From positions 112,211-176,210 of the forward strand of contig CAWGYT010000001.1 of the NCBI GenBank assembly GCA_963826795.1: a stretch of 64,000 bases of DNA, written 5' to 3'. This document shows, in pieces, positions 49,020 to 57,751 of the stretch (its first letter is position 1; each line of letters begins with the position of its first letter). Under the pieces are notes generated by a model. The model saw only the letters and a program-made list of their open reading frames with translations. It was not told where the DNA came from and did not search any database. The stretch is from CAWGYT01 sp963826795. GTDB taxonomy: Bacteria; Planctomycetota; Planctomycetia; Pirellulales; Pirellulaceae. The translations under genes and the position numbers were made by a program.

Positions 49020-49796
49020 TTATTTGCCGTTGGAATTGTTCAGGTCAGAGAACTCCCAAATCACGCCCTCGCCACTGCCGTCACCGCGGAAGTGAAGTAA
49101 TCGGTTTTGCTGCTTTCGATTCAGCCACTTTATCGTGTCGCTTAGTCGTCTTTTCGAGTCTTGACCATTCTTGGGACTGAGTGGATCATCAATCCGTTGC
49201 GGCCAATCCTCTTCCTCAAACGCCGCGAGCACCCTCTCTTGATTGAATGCGTGCCATCTAAATCGCTTGACAACTCGGCCCGCTAGACTTAGTTCGCGCG
49301 ATTCGGGATCCCACTTTGGCCGTCTTGGCGTTGTATACGCGTGGGCACCGCCTGATACCGCCGTGCTATCCGCATGACTGAGCGATCCGCCGTCGCGGAG
49401 TCTGCGATTCGCCGCAATTCCCTCTTTTGTGAGAACGAAGCAAGTCCTCTTCGTGAACTTCAAACCGACCGTCGGCCGAAATGCGCGACCGTCCTCTCCA
49501 TGAGCGGACACTTCCCGCGCTTGATCGACATACCGCATGCGAAGAAGCCAGCGAAGGTCGTTTCTTGTTAGACCAAGTTCAAGCAGCGTCCTGATCTCAA
49601 CGGCGAATTCCCAGCGGTCACGGCTGGTTTGTACGGCGTAGTCATCAGCCTGCAACAACAAGGCCATCGCGGGCTGGAGTTTTACCGGAATTTGAGCGGC
49701 CCCGTGACGGTCATCACCCGAGTCGAGATTGCGGACCTGGATCCAAGACACACACGCCTCGCGCTGCAATGGGATGGCCACAAGGTCGCGGTCCAT
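49020..49796 (-). CDS. Conserved planctomycete hypothetical protein
   Basis: 258 residues, soluble and basic. Two parts are visible: a helical segment (WEFAVEIRTLLELGLTRNDL, RWLLRMRYVDQARE) followed by FRPTVGLKFTKRTCFVLTKEG, and a C-terminal segment with GRVVKRFRWHAFNQERVLAA, FEEEDWPQRIDDPLSP and LNRKQQNRLLHFRGDGSGEG. I recognise this pair as a very common planctomycete protein with no assigned role; the C-terminal part looks like a winged-helix DNA-binding domain. It lies alone beside mobile-element debris. Confidence 0.65.
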   Translation of the reverse strand: MDRDLVAIPLQREACVSWIQVRNLDSGDDRHGAAQIPVKLQPAMALLLQADDYAVQTSRDRWEFAVEIRTLLELGLTRNDLRWLLRMRYVDQAREVSAHGEDGRAFRPTVGLKFTKRTCFVLTKEGIAANRRLRDGGSLSHADSTAVSGGAHAYTTPRRPKWDPESRELSLAGRVVKRFRWHAFNQERVLAAFEEEDWPQRIDDPLSPKNGQDSKRRLSDTIKWLNRKQQNRLLHFRGDGSGEGVIWEFSDLNNSNGK

Positions 49797-50255
49797 GCAT
49801 CAACGACTTGAGCGTCCGAACTCCCCCCGAAAAAGATAGTCGAAAATCGACACAACAACCGGACACGCAAAACGCCGCAATTATTATCTTTTTTTGGCTT
49901 GGCCTGCACGCCCTTCGGAAGGACGCACCTCCTGCGAATCGCCAGGCGACGAGCCCACTGAGCGACTCCCGATCGACCGCCCCAAGCCCCGTGACGAGAT
50001 GCCGCGAGATTTGACCGCGCGTCCAAGCAAACATCGACCGTCCTGGACAGAATCATTTTCTTGACGACTTCAACCAGAAGTCCAGGCGGTCTACTTTTCC
50101 ACTAAGTGGGTCCGCAAAAGTTTTTTGACAATGTGTGTTTCAACCAGAACGTCTTCGAGAGGACCCCCGCTTTTGTGAGTGCTTCATGAGGCGTGAGACG
50201 CTCGATGTATGAGGTAAATCTCTCAACTTGCTCGTCGATCGTCGCGTATTGTCGG
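49797..50255. other. 459-bp intergenic region with one solitary RAYT-type repeat
   Basis: At 50079-50100 AGTCCAGGCGGTCTACTTTT resembles the repeats around the second RAYT gene (CCAGACGGTCTACTTTCC). No gene is supported in the rest. Confidence 0.4.
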
Positions 50256-50627
50256 TTAGCACAAATTACAGCTTTCGCATCGCCAGAGATGGTCCATGGG
50301 ATTCAGATGAGGAGATCGTTTGGGAAACCAGATAAGGTCGACGTTGAGTGCATGCGCCAACTCGCGGGATGCGCCTGCCGTGTGGCTGGAGTCTTCATCC
50401 AATAGCAACGCGACATGCCGTCCACGATAGTGACCATAGATGAGGCGGAGGAATTCTTGAAAATCGACCCCTTTTTGACGATGACGCGTGAGCAACAAGC
50501 GATGGCCACTTCTCAAGTTCAAGGCACCGAAGATCACGCGTCGTACATTCCGCCCGGTCAGGGGGACGAATGCCGGTTCTCCTCGCAATGCCCAACAGGC
50601 TCGCAGCGGGGGGATCAGGCGAGACAA
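50256..50627 (-). mobile_element. IS630-family transposase remnant
   Basis: 123 residues match the middle and end of the IS630 DDE domain as found in planctomycetes: LIPPLRACWALRGEP, GRNVRRVIFGALNLRSGHRL, GRHVALLLDEDSSHTA (second catalytic Asp) and WFPKRSPHLNPMDHLWR (PELNP-like end, with Met-Asp in place of the final Glu setting). The N-terminal helix-turn-helix and the first Asp are missing, and the repeats of the second RAYT gene abut it directly. Confidence 0.7.
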
Positions 50628-50630
50628 TCC

Positions 50631-50722
50631 CAGACAATCCCAGACGGTCTATTCTTCCGCTTGCGACGTCGGACGAGACCAGACAATCCCAGACGGTCTA
50701 TTCTTCCGCTTGCGACGTCGGA
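50631..50722 (+). repeat. Two identical 43-bp direct repeats, 3' side of RAYT 2
   Basis: Copies at 50631-50673 and 50680-50722 (period 49) are identical over 43 bp. Each holds CCAGACGGTCTATTCTTCC, the reverse complement of the GGAA...TAGACCGTCTGG units on the other side of the gene. An extra AGACAATCCC precedes the first copy. Confidence 0.8.
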
Positions 50723-50962
50723 CAGTCGAGGTTCGAATGACGCCGCTTGTCGTGTCGGGAGGGAATCGCTTGCCGCGACGTGCCGACAGAGGCAGGATGG
50801 GCGCGATGCGAGACGAGGCGACGCTCGCAAGGTCGAGTCAAGCCGTGCATCGAATGTGCCGGCACCGGTCGCCCGTGAGCCGGTGGTCCGAGACGGTCAC
50901 GTTCGTTGACACGATGGGCGCGGCAGAACGCCGCTTGGAGATCACGTGAGGTCGATCGTCGA

Positions 50963-52017
50963 TCAGGCGAAGATCGTGGCGCAGGCGGTCGCGCCGCGGA
51001 ACCAGTGCCGGCCGGCCCGACTCGCCGCCTCGCGTAACCGAGCGAGCGAGCCGACGACCTGGCCGAACCGGCGGTCGAACCCTCGGACCGCTTCCAGCCA
51101 GTGCTCCGTCTGGATCCCCAGTCGCTCCAGGATCGGTGCCAGCGACGAGGGAATCGAGCCCTGACGCTTCGAGCCGATCTGCCGGCCCGTCCAGTCGAGC
51201 AGTTCCAGATACGTTTCCAGGCGGATCGGCAAGAGTCCTTTGTCGGACGCCCGCCAGGGAAGATGGGCACGCACGGCGCCGAGTTGACGGGGGTCGTCTT
51301 CCGGAATCGTGAGCGGACAGAGCCAGTCGTCCGGACCGGCGGTGCCTTCCGCCACCGGCCGAGAGGCGCCTGCGGCATGCCCTGGATCCGGTTGTAGGCG
51401 GACGTGTGACGCGCCTCTTCGGGGACCGTGGCTTCGCCGGCCCGGATGGGATTCAGATCCACATAGATCCCGCACAGCAGGATCGCCGCCTCATCTTCCA
51501 GGCTTCGGCACCCGAAGCGATGCTCCCAGAACGTCCCGCTCGTGCCCGACTCGCGGTTGAAACGCCGCGCGAGATGCTCGCACAGCGTTCCCATGAACCA
51601 CGAGACATCGGCCAAACGCTGCCGCAGGACGTCGACGTCCGGCCAGCGGCGGCGTTCCCGCTCGAGTTCCTCGGCGGTGGGTTCCTCGATTCGTCCGTTT
51701 CCCGTCCGCTTCAGTCGAACCAGAATCCACCAGCGCCGCCGCACCTCGTCATCGAGATAGCTCGCCGCCAGATCCGGACGCGTGCGCAGGATCAGATGGA
51801 GATGGTTCGCCTGTTCGGCGTGAAAGCCAATGTCGATCGCGAACAACCCGGCCAGCTGCCGTTCCACCTCCTCGATCACCTCGCGGCGGTAGCCGTAGTC
51901 GATCCCCGTCACGGGATCCTGACCGCAGAGCCAGGCCCGCTGCACGCAGCGATTCCAGCAATGATAGACCCCCACTTCTCCCTTCTCGACCACGGTGCGG
52001 CGCGAAGAGCTCGGCAT
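50963..52017 (-). pseudogene. IS200-like / RAYT transposase 2, frameshifted
   Basis: The ATG at 52017 opens MPSSSRRTVVEKGEVGVYHC, then WNRCVQRAWLCGQDPVTGID, the HUH motif NHLHLILR and FWEHRFGCRSLEDEAAILLC. After the YVDLNPIRAGEA segment the frame breaks near 51330-51390; the remainder (GPDDWLCPLTIPEDD, RASDKGLLPIRLETYLELL, RHWFRGATACATIFA) is in the next frame and ends at 50963. Joined, it is ~350 residues and clearly a paralogue of RAYT 1. A much longer frame to 52632 simply runs through the upstream repeats. As written the C-terminal third is lost, so the gene is probably inactive unless the shift is an error. Confidence 0.8.
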
Positions 52018-52222
52018 GGGACCCCTCCTGGCAAGCAAACAACCTCCTGGAACACCCGGCAGTATCCCCACCCCGATTCCTGCGCCGCAACCCACCGTGC
52101 AACTTGGATCCTCGCTCGCCGGGCGTCCCTTGGGGCCTGAGACGTCAGAACCTGGGTCACTTGCCGCGGATGCACACGTCGTCGAAAGCCCGAAAGCCCC
52201 GCGGGCCCTCAGCGGGCGGAGC

Positions 52223-52450
52223 GGAAAGTAGACCGTCTGGAACTCCCTGTGAACTCCGGAACTCCCTGGAAAGTAGACCGTCTGGAACTCCTGAACTTGG
52301 AACCTCTGGAACTCCTCTGAACTCCTCTGAACTCCTCTGAACCCCCCCTGTGGAACTCCCTGCCTTGGAAAGTAGACCGTCTGGAACTCCCCGTCTGGAA
52401 CTCCCTGCTTGGAACTCCTGGAACTCCCGCGGTCTGGAACTCCCGGTGTT
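52223..52450 (-). repeat. Repeat cluster on the 5' side of RAYT 2
   Basis: GGAAAGTAGACCGTCTGG followed by AACTCC occurs at 52223-52246, 52268-52291 and 52367-52390. The rest of the cluster is made of short GGAACTCC units, several of them preceded by TCTGGAACTC. Orientation is opposite to the 50631-50722 copies. The 849-bp stretch 52018-52866 otherwise shows no gene; translated, the repeats give the spurious string EFQTVYFP. Confidence 0.8.
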
Positions 52451-52866
52451 GTCCCGAGTGTGGCGGCCGGTCGCCGATCGTCGACTGCGACGCGAACGCT
52501 CGCGCAGTGGAAGTTATTGGTCAAGGACTGGGTTGGCAGCCCGGGACGGCGACCTCCGCCAGCATCGGGATTTTCGCCACGTCGGCACACCGCATTCGAC
52601 TCGGATCGCATCCCTGCTGGCATACTGGGCAAGCGGCGTCAGGCGCGATAGGATTCCCAATCCAAATTCCTGACACCCTCCGAGGGCCTAGTGAAGGCCC
52701 GCCAAAAAGGGTAAAGACACGTCCGCGCAACTTGTGTACGGTTACGGCGCTCTTCACTTTGGCTTTTCAAATCGTCTTTTCTGCAGGGCGAGGCGTGGGC
52801 GGATCGTTTCTCGGATCCAGCGCGCACTGCCGTTCAGCTTTCTTCGGATGGATGGAGGAACTTCAC

Positions 52867-55503
52867 ATGTTCCGACGCGGGCGTTCTGGACGTGACTCGA
52901 CTCGTCTCACAAGCACTCACGCTTCGGTCGTCCGGCGCGGGGCGGGCGTCCTCGGTGCGCGACGACCGGAAATGGAATCGTTGGAGTTCCGTCACTTACT
53001 GGCGGGTGTTTCCGTCGTGAATCAGCTCGCCCCCAGCTACGACTTGTTCGTGCTGGGAGATCGTTTCCGCGAGGAGACACGGGCGGCCTGCGACCAGGAG
53101 GACCGCGTGTACGCGGACCTGACTCGCTTACCGGCCCCCGTCGCCGCCGACTTCAATTTGGACGGGGATTTCACGACGGATGACTTTATCACGTATTTTC
53201 AGGATGCAAGTCTTCAGGAGGTATTTGGTCGGGACGATTCCTCTCAATTGAACGAAGCATTCGACATTGCGGCGTCGATTCAATTGGCGCCCTACGAGAT
53301 CAAGAGCAGGCTGACGGGTCCGCCGGAATGCATGTTACTGGATCTCGTCCGTACGACTCCTGCGTCCGACGTGTACCAGGAGTCATCGATGCGGGCGGAT
53401 GGACTGACTCCCGCTTCGCTGTTGACTTCCATGGGTGCCTACTCGACCGTTCGCTTTGTTTCGGACGTTCAATTTGATCAGGCAGGCTTCGTGCAAACCG
53501 CCGCGCTGGAAGTGTACCTGCCGAATTCCGCTCAGCTCTATTCGCGGTCGCTGTCAGAATACGGTAAGGACGGCTCGTTGGCCAATTACTCGACCTGGGT
53601 TTACAGTGAGTCGGGCGAGTTGCGACGCCGCACGACGACAACTTGGAACTCGATCGATGCCAAAGACGTGCAGGTCACGGACGCTCGCTATTTTAGCGAG
53701 GGACAACAAGAGGTCCTACGGTTGATCCACCATCAAGCAGCAGGGGGCGTCGAGTTATCGCGACAAACGTTTCGCTACGAGGATGGCGAACCGACGAGCA
53801 TGGTGTTGGAGATGTATGGCGATCCGGCGTCCGTGACGACTCGATTCGAAAACGTCGACTCGTTTCTGCCTCAGGACGAGGATCTCGCGGACGCACCCGG
53901 CTTGCCTTATCTTGTCGACCTCGAGCTGGCGTATCGAGCCACCGTCGATTTGCTGCGTCCGCATTACGAGCCGATTCTTCGCATGAACGAACCTCGCGCG
54001 TTCAGCCAGCTCGAAGCGCTGATCCAGACAGCTCACGTGACGGACAGCGAAGCGACACGTTTCCGCAATTTGAAATCGTATTTTCAGTTGTCGGTGGAAT
54101 TGACCGACGCGTTGCGGCGCAATGATCTGTCGACCGTTTACCAGCGTTTTGGGAACTTGATCGATCTTTCGACCGGGCATTGGGCGCCCTGGTTCTCCGA
54201 ATTCATGCGGACCGAGCGATTGGCAATACCTCTCGAGCCGTTGCGGTTATTCAATCTATCGGACAATTCCTCCACATCGGAGCAGCAACGGCTCGTCGAA
54301 CTTTACACAAAGACCGTGGGCGAGAATCCGGCCGCTTACTTTCAGCAGCTGCAGATCTCACCTCAAACCAACGCCAGGAGCGTGCTCGAGAGCATGCGTC
54401 GGGCAAAGGTCCAGATCCGGCTCCTGGAGCTCGAGGCAGACGGAGGCGTCCCCACGTTCGACTGGATCGCGGTTCCGGACAAGCCCGAGATGGAGGTCTA
54501 CGGAATCCAGCCCATTGTGCCCCTGACGGGCTGGTACTTCTTTGAGCGTGATGAAGCGGGAAACTACGACCGCAACCAGATCAGTATTTCCGTGATGCGA
54601 AAACGATTCTCCGAGACGGAGCTTGATGAGGATGCGTTTTACGTGATGAATCTCGAAGACTGGCCGCTGGACGGAACGCCGGAGGAGACGGCCGAGAGCT
54701 TGCGTAAATTGAAGCAAGCGGCCAATCATATCCACTATTTTAATCCCAATCTGATGATTGGTTTCTACCGGCTGATGCCGGTCCGCGATGTCACCTCAGC
54801 GGTCGGCGGACGAGGCGATGAGGGCTATGCGGAATGGCAACGAACCAACTCAAGAATCGCTGCGGCGCTGGAGGACACGGTCGACCTGTTGTTCCCGTCA
54901 CTCTACATCTTGCACTTGGGCGACGCGGACGCGACGACCGAGGAACGCTGGAGTCATTACGCGACCGAGAATCTTCGGGAGGCGCGGCGGATCGCTGACG
55001 GAAAGCCCCTGCTGGCTTTCATCGCGCTGTACTACCATCCGAATGGAGGAGACGCAAATGAAACTCGCCCTAATCCTAAAGGGTGGCAATGGGTCGAGCC
55101 CGAACTGATCGCGTACCAACTGCTGCGCCTGCGTGAACTGGTCGACGGCCACGTGCTCTACAACGACCTGCGCACAACCTGGGCCGAGCTGACGGACAGC
55201 GGAACCGTCGCGGCGCTGGAACTGCTAACGCAGGTCCGCACCCTGGGGATGGAAGCCGAATTTCTGAGCTACTATGAGGAGTTGCTCGTGACCCATCGGG
55301 ATGAGCTCGTCCAAAAGGTCGAACTCGAGACCCGGATCTACGAGCTGGAGCGTGAGCAGCGGGAGGCGAACCAACAGGGTCACGTGCGGCTCGCAGTGCG
55401 ACTTGGCCAAGACCGAGCCGTGGCGAAAACGCAGCTCGAGTCCGCCATCTCACTCTGGCCCTCCTTACGATCGTTCGTGCAGGATCGCGTGGAGCTGCAC
55501 TAA
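52867..55503 (+). CDS. Large secreted protein of unknown function with planctomycete N-terminal motif
   Basis: The ATG at 52867 has a GGAGGA site 8 nt upstream; a longer frame from 52507 has no such support. The 878-residue protein has the RRPEMESLEFRHLLAGV motif (~34-50), then a dockerin-like EF-hand (~90-110; DFNLDGDFTTDDFITYF), and a large unknown part. Residues ~540-740 (VYGIQPIVPLTGWYFFERDE, DEDAFYVMNLEDWPLDGTPE, PNLMIGFYRLMPVRDVTSAV, LLFPSLYILHLGD, LLAFIALYYHPNGGD) have the beta-alpha rhythm of a TIM barrel with aromatic and acidic residues at strand ends, as in glycoside hydrolases, but no family is recognised. A coiled coil closes the protein (~800-860). It would be cell-surface or secreted. 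Confidence 0.7.
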   Translation: MFRRGRSGRDSTRLTSTHASVVRRGAGVLGARRPEMESLEFRHLLAGVSVVNQLAPSYDLFVLGDRFREETRAACDQEDRVYADLTRLPAPVAADFNLDGDFTTDDFITYFQDASLQEVFGRDDSSQLNEAFDIAASIQLAPYEIKSRLTGPPECMLLDLVRTTPASDVYQESSMRADGLTPASLLTSMGAYSTVRFVSDVQFDQAGFVQTAALEVYLPNSAQLYSRSLSEYGKDGSLANYSTWVYSESGELRRRTTTTWNSIDAKDVQVTDARYFSEGQQEVLRLIHHQAAGGVELSRQTFRYEDGEPTSMVLEMYGDPASVTTRFENVDSFLPQDEDLADAPGLPYLVDLELAYRATVDLLRPHYEPILRMNEPRAFSQLEALIQTAHVTDSEATRFRNLKSYFQLSVELTDALRRNDLSTVYQRFGNLIDLSTGHWAPWFSEFMRTERLAIPLEPLRLFNLSDNSSTSEQQRLVELYTKTVGENPAAYFQQLQISPQTNARSVLESMRRAKVQIRLLELEADGGVPTFDWIAVPDKPEMEVYGIQPIVPLTGWYFFERDEAGNYDRNQISISVMRKRFSETELDEDAFYVMNLEDWPLDGTPEETAESLRKLKQAANHIHYFNPNLMIGFYRLMPVRDVTSAVGGRGDEGYAEWQRTNSRIAAALEDTVDLLFPSLYILHLGDADATTEERWSHYATENLREARRIADGKPLLAFIALYYHPNGGDANETRPNPKGWQWVEPELIAYQLLRLRELVDGHVLYNDLRTTWAELTDSGTVAALELLTQVRTLGMEAEFLSYYEELLVTHRDELVQKVELETRIYELEREQREANQQGHVRLAVRLGQDRAVAKTQLESAISLWPSLRSFVQDRVELH

Positions 55504-55849
55504 TTCGCCGTCGCGTACCCCGGGCCGCGCTCCACGAGACGAATCGGAGGCCTGGAAGCGTGTCGCCGCGACTTTCACTGGGAACGGGAGCGCCGGCTGT
55601 CGGCCGCAAGCTGGCCCGGGGGGGTGAGTTGGGGGTTCCGACCCACGTTCCGAGGCGCGATCGCCCCTGAAATCTCAGGATTTCCTCGTGACGGATTCTC
55701 GTCGCCAAAGCGCGTCCCTTTGCGTTGGCAGGTGGTTCCATTAGAATCACGGCATGTTCCGGGGCATCGCCTACACGACGTGTCGGGCCCAGGTACGATC
55801 GGACGAACCCGGTACTCAACTGGCGTTGGTCCGAGTCCCGACATCCCAA
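55504..55849. other. 346-bp intergenic region, nothing recognised
   Basis: Between the large secreted protein gene and the tRNA gene. Open frames overlap in all phases without domains. It probably holds the tRNA promoter. Confidence 0.4.
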
Positions 55850-55923
55850 GTCCCCGTAGCTCAATTGGATAGAGCGTCGGCCTCCGGAGCCGAAGGTTAG
55901 TGGTTCGAATCCACTCGGGGATA
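55850..55923 (+). tRNA. tRNA-Arg (anticodon CCG)
   Basis: A 74-nt cloverleaf: acceptor arms GTCCCCG and CGGGGAT (one G-U pair), D arm GCTCaattggataGAGC, anticodon stem TCGGC/GCCGA with loop CTCCGGA (anticodon CCG), and the T arm containing GGTTCGAATCC. CCA is not encoded. It is intact, as usual for a tRNA used as an attachment site. Confidence 0.93.
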
Positions 55924-55963
55924 CTTTACCTGGTAAGGACTTACGTCGAGCCGATTTTTCCGC

Positions 55964-55987
55964 CGTACCAAACTCCGTACCAAACTC
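55964..55987 (+). repeat. Tandem 12-bp repeat before the integrase gene
   Basis: CGTACCAAACTC occurs twice head to tail. It lies between the tRNA 3' end and the integrase start, where arm-type binding sites of tyrosine recombinases are often found; that role is an inference. Confidence 0.5.
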
Positions 55988-56118
55988 TCGCCGTTTTCGA
56001 GTGAAGTTGCTATCTTGGAGAGGTCAGCTGCCGCTGCAACCGGCTGCTGATGTTTCTCTCGACCCTTCTGGTCAGCCTGGGTTTATCTCCATGCGTCGCT
56101 GCCACGAAGGGTTTTTTT

Positions 56119-57132
56119 ATGCCTCGCCCCAACAGGATCTGGTTTCGTAAGGATATTGGCTGGTGGATGGTCACTTTGAACGGTCGCAAGCTACGACTTG
56201 CCAAAGGTCGACACCAACGTCATGCAGCGGAACGTAAGTTCCACGAACTGATGGCCGTTCGCCACGAATTACCCGAGTCGCTTGACTCTCGAGTCGCCGA
56301 CCTCGTCGAAGCCTTTCTCGACTTTGCGTCCCGCCGCGTTACTGCTGATACGTTTCGCAACTACCGTTGGTACGCCCAGCAATTCGCTGAGTCGTGCGGG
56401 CAACTAAGCGTTATTCAGCTGAAGCCTTTTCATGTAACTCGCTGGATCGACGGTCGTGACTGGAACGACACAAGCCAAGGCAATGCCCGGCGAATCGTGC
56501 GGCGAGTGTTCAATTGGGCCGTCGAAGAGGGGCTCATTCCATCAAATCCGTTGAAAGGCATGAAGTGCCCGCGTCCAAACTCACGACGTCGCTCTTTGAC
56601 TGACTTCGAATACCGTACGCTGCTTGCCGCTGCACATGGGCCGTTTCGAATACTGTTGTGGTCACTCCGCCAAACAGGTGCTCGTCCGTCCGAATTGCGA
56701 CGACTTACCTGGGACCAGGTTTGCGACGACCGTTTTGTACTTCTTGACCATAAGACAGCGAAAAAGACCCGAAAACCTCGTGTGATTTACCTAACCCCAC
56801 CGATGCAGCGACTCATCGCATCGCTTCGCCGCAACAAAATCACGGACCATGTCTATACCAACACCCGCCGTAAACCTTGGACCACCAACGCAATTCGGCT
56901 GAATGTGCAACGGATTCGACAAAAGACGTGCCTACCCGATGACGTCTGTGCCTACTTGCTGAGGCACACGTTTGGCACGCAGGCCATTATCAATGGCCTC
57001 AATACGTCTGAAGTTGCCGAGCTCCTCGGGCATACTTCGACTGAAATGATCGACCGCGTTTACGTTCATTTGGCAGACCAAGCAGAGCATTTACAAAAAG
57101 CCGTCGAACGAGCGACACGCTCTGGTTCTTAG
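56119..57132 (+). CDS. Tyrosine recombinase / phage-type integrase
   Basis: The ATG at 56119 is preceded by GAAGGG; an earlier ATG at 56050 adds an odd hydrophobic stretch. The 337-residue protein has an N-terminal core-binding domain (SLDSRVADLVEAFLDFASRR, SQGNARRIVRRVFNWAVEEG) and a catalytic domain with the full set of residues: Arg in RQTGARPSELRRL, Lys in DHKTAKKTRKP, His-x-x-Arg in AYLLRHTFGTQ, His in LLGHTS and nucleophile Tyr in DRVYVHLAD. It catalyses integration and excision of the element at the adjacent tRNA-Arg gene. It faces away from the tRNA, as in many genomic islands. Confidence 0.9.
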   Translation: MPRPNRIWFRKDIGWWMVTLNGRKLRLAKGRHQRHAAERKFHELMAVRHELPESLDSRVADLVEAFLDFASRRVTADTFRNYRWYAQQFAESCGQLSVIQLKPFHVTRWIDGRDWNDTSQGNARRIVRRVFNWAVEEGLIPSNPLKGMKCPRPNSRRRSLTDFEYRTLLAAAHGPFRILLWSLRQTGARPSELRRLTWDQVCDDRFVLLDHKTAKKTRKPRVIYLTPPMQRLIASLRRNKITDHVYTNTRRKPWTTNAIRLNVQRIRQKTCLPDDVCAYLLRHTFGTQAIINGLNTSEVAELLGHTSTEMIDRVYVHLADQAEHLQKAVERATRSGS

Positions 57133-57163
57133 CGTCGCCGACCGAGGACCTTAAAACAAAAAT

Positions 57164-57196
57164 GGCTCTCGAATCGCTGCAACCGATTCGAGAGCC
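57164..57196. terminator. Terminator hairpin between integrase and excisionase genes
   Basis: Arms GGCTCTCGAATCG and CGATTCGAGAGCC form a perfect 13-bp stem. A-rich sequence (AAAACAAAAA) on its left gives a T-run for leftward transcripts, so it should end the excisionase-like transcript; for the integrase it is a plain hairpin. Confidence 0.75.
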
Positions 57197-57241
57197 TGGC
57201 GAACCCATTGCGGGTCAGCCTGGGATTCCTTCGCCTAATTT

Positions 57242-57505
57242 TCAGCTCGCCTTGTCTTTCCACGCTTCGCTTAGCCGAGCTCCATCCAAATGTTCAAACG
57301 AGCGATAACGGTGCGACATTTTTGCTTTTGGCACCGACCGACAGCGGTCTACGAACGATTCAAGCTCGCTTCGCTCCACCCGAATTGTTCCACGCCCGAC
57401 ACCAATCCGAACGCATGCAAGTTTGCCCTGGGCGATCAGCGTATATACACAGCTCCGACTTACTTTCAGCTGAGCTTGGACTTCTTCCACCGTCAGTAAG
57501 ACCAT
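57242..57505 (-). CDS. Excisionase-family helix-turn-helix protein
   Basis: An 87-residue protein with a MerR/Xis-like helix-turn-helix: LLTVEEVQAQLKVSRSCVYT, LIAQGKLACVRIG and IRVERSELESFVD. This pattern is that of the excisionase family DNA-binding domain used by integrative elements to bend attachment-site DNA and favour excision. It lies beside the integrase gene in convergent orientation and has its own terminator hairpin. The start ATG is followed directly by the domain. It may instead act as a regulator of the element. Confidence 0.8.
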   Translation of the reverse strand: MVLLTVEEVQAQLKVSRSCVYTLIAQGKLACVRIGVGRGTIRVERSELESFVDRCRSVPKAKMSHRYRSFEHLDGARLSEAWKDKAS

Positions 57506-57751
57506 GCCTTCGCTCCTGCTTAAAAACCTGGTGCCCTTCTTCGTCTCACTTCAATCAGCCACAAGTTAGGGTGTGGCTGCGCCACCGCTTTCTTTTCTTG
57601 CGTTGACGCACACCAGGGGGCTCATTGCCGCCCCCTTGGAACCCCGCTGAGCCTTTCTCTGTGTTCCGTTTCGCTGTCGCGTCCGCCTGGCCGTCATTGT
57701 TTGCCGTTACTTCGCGGCGTTCTTGCTGCTGTTCGAGCGTGTTTTGCGTGC

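Noticed and set aside
52223..52450. CRISPR array
   Set aside because: Repeats are irregularly spaced, partly overlapping and degenerate, with no unique spacers of constant length and no cas genes.
50698..52632. 644-codon minus-strand frame covering RAYT 2 and its flanks
   Set aside because: Only the part from 52017 is transposase; upstream codons are translated repeats (EFQTVYFP strings) and the downstream part is the wrong frame after the shift.
55624..55872. 82-codon frame before the tRNA
   Set aside because: Overlaps the tRNA gene and has no recognisable sequence.
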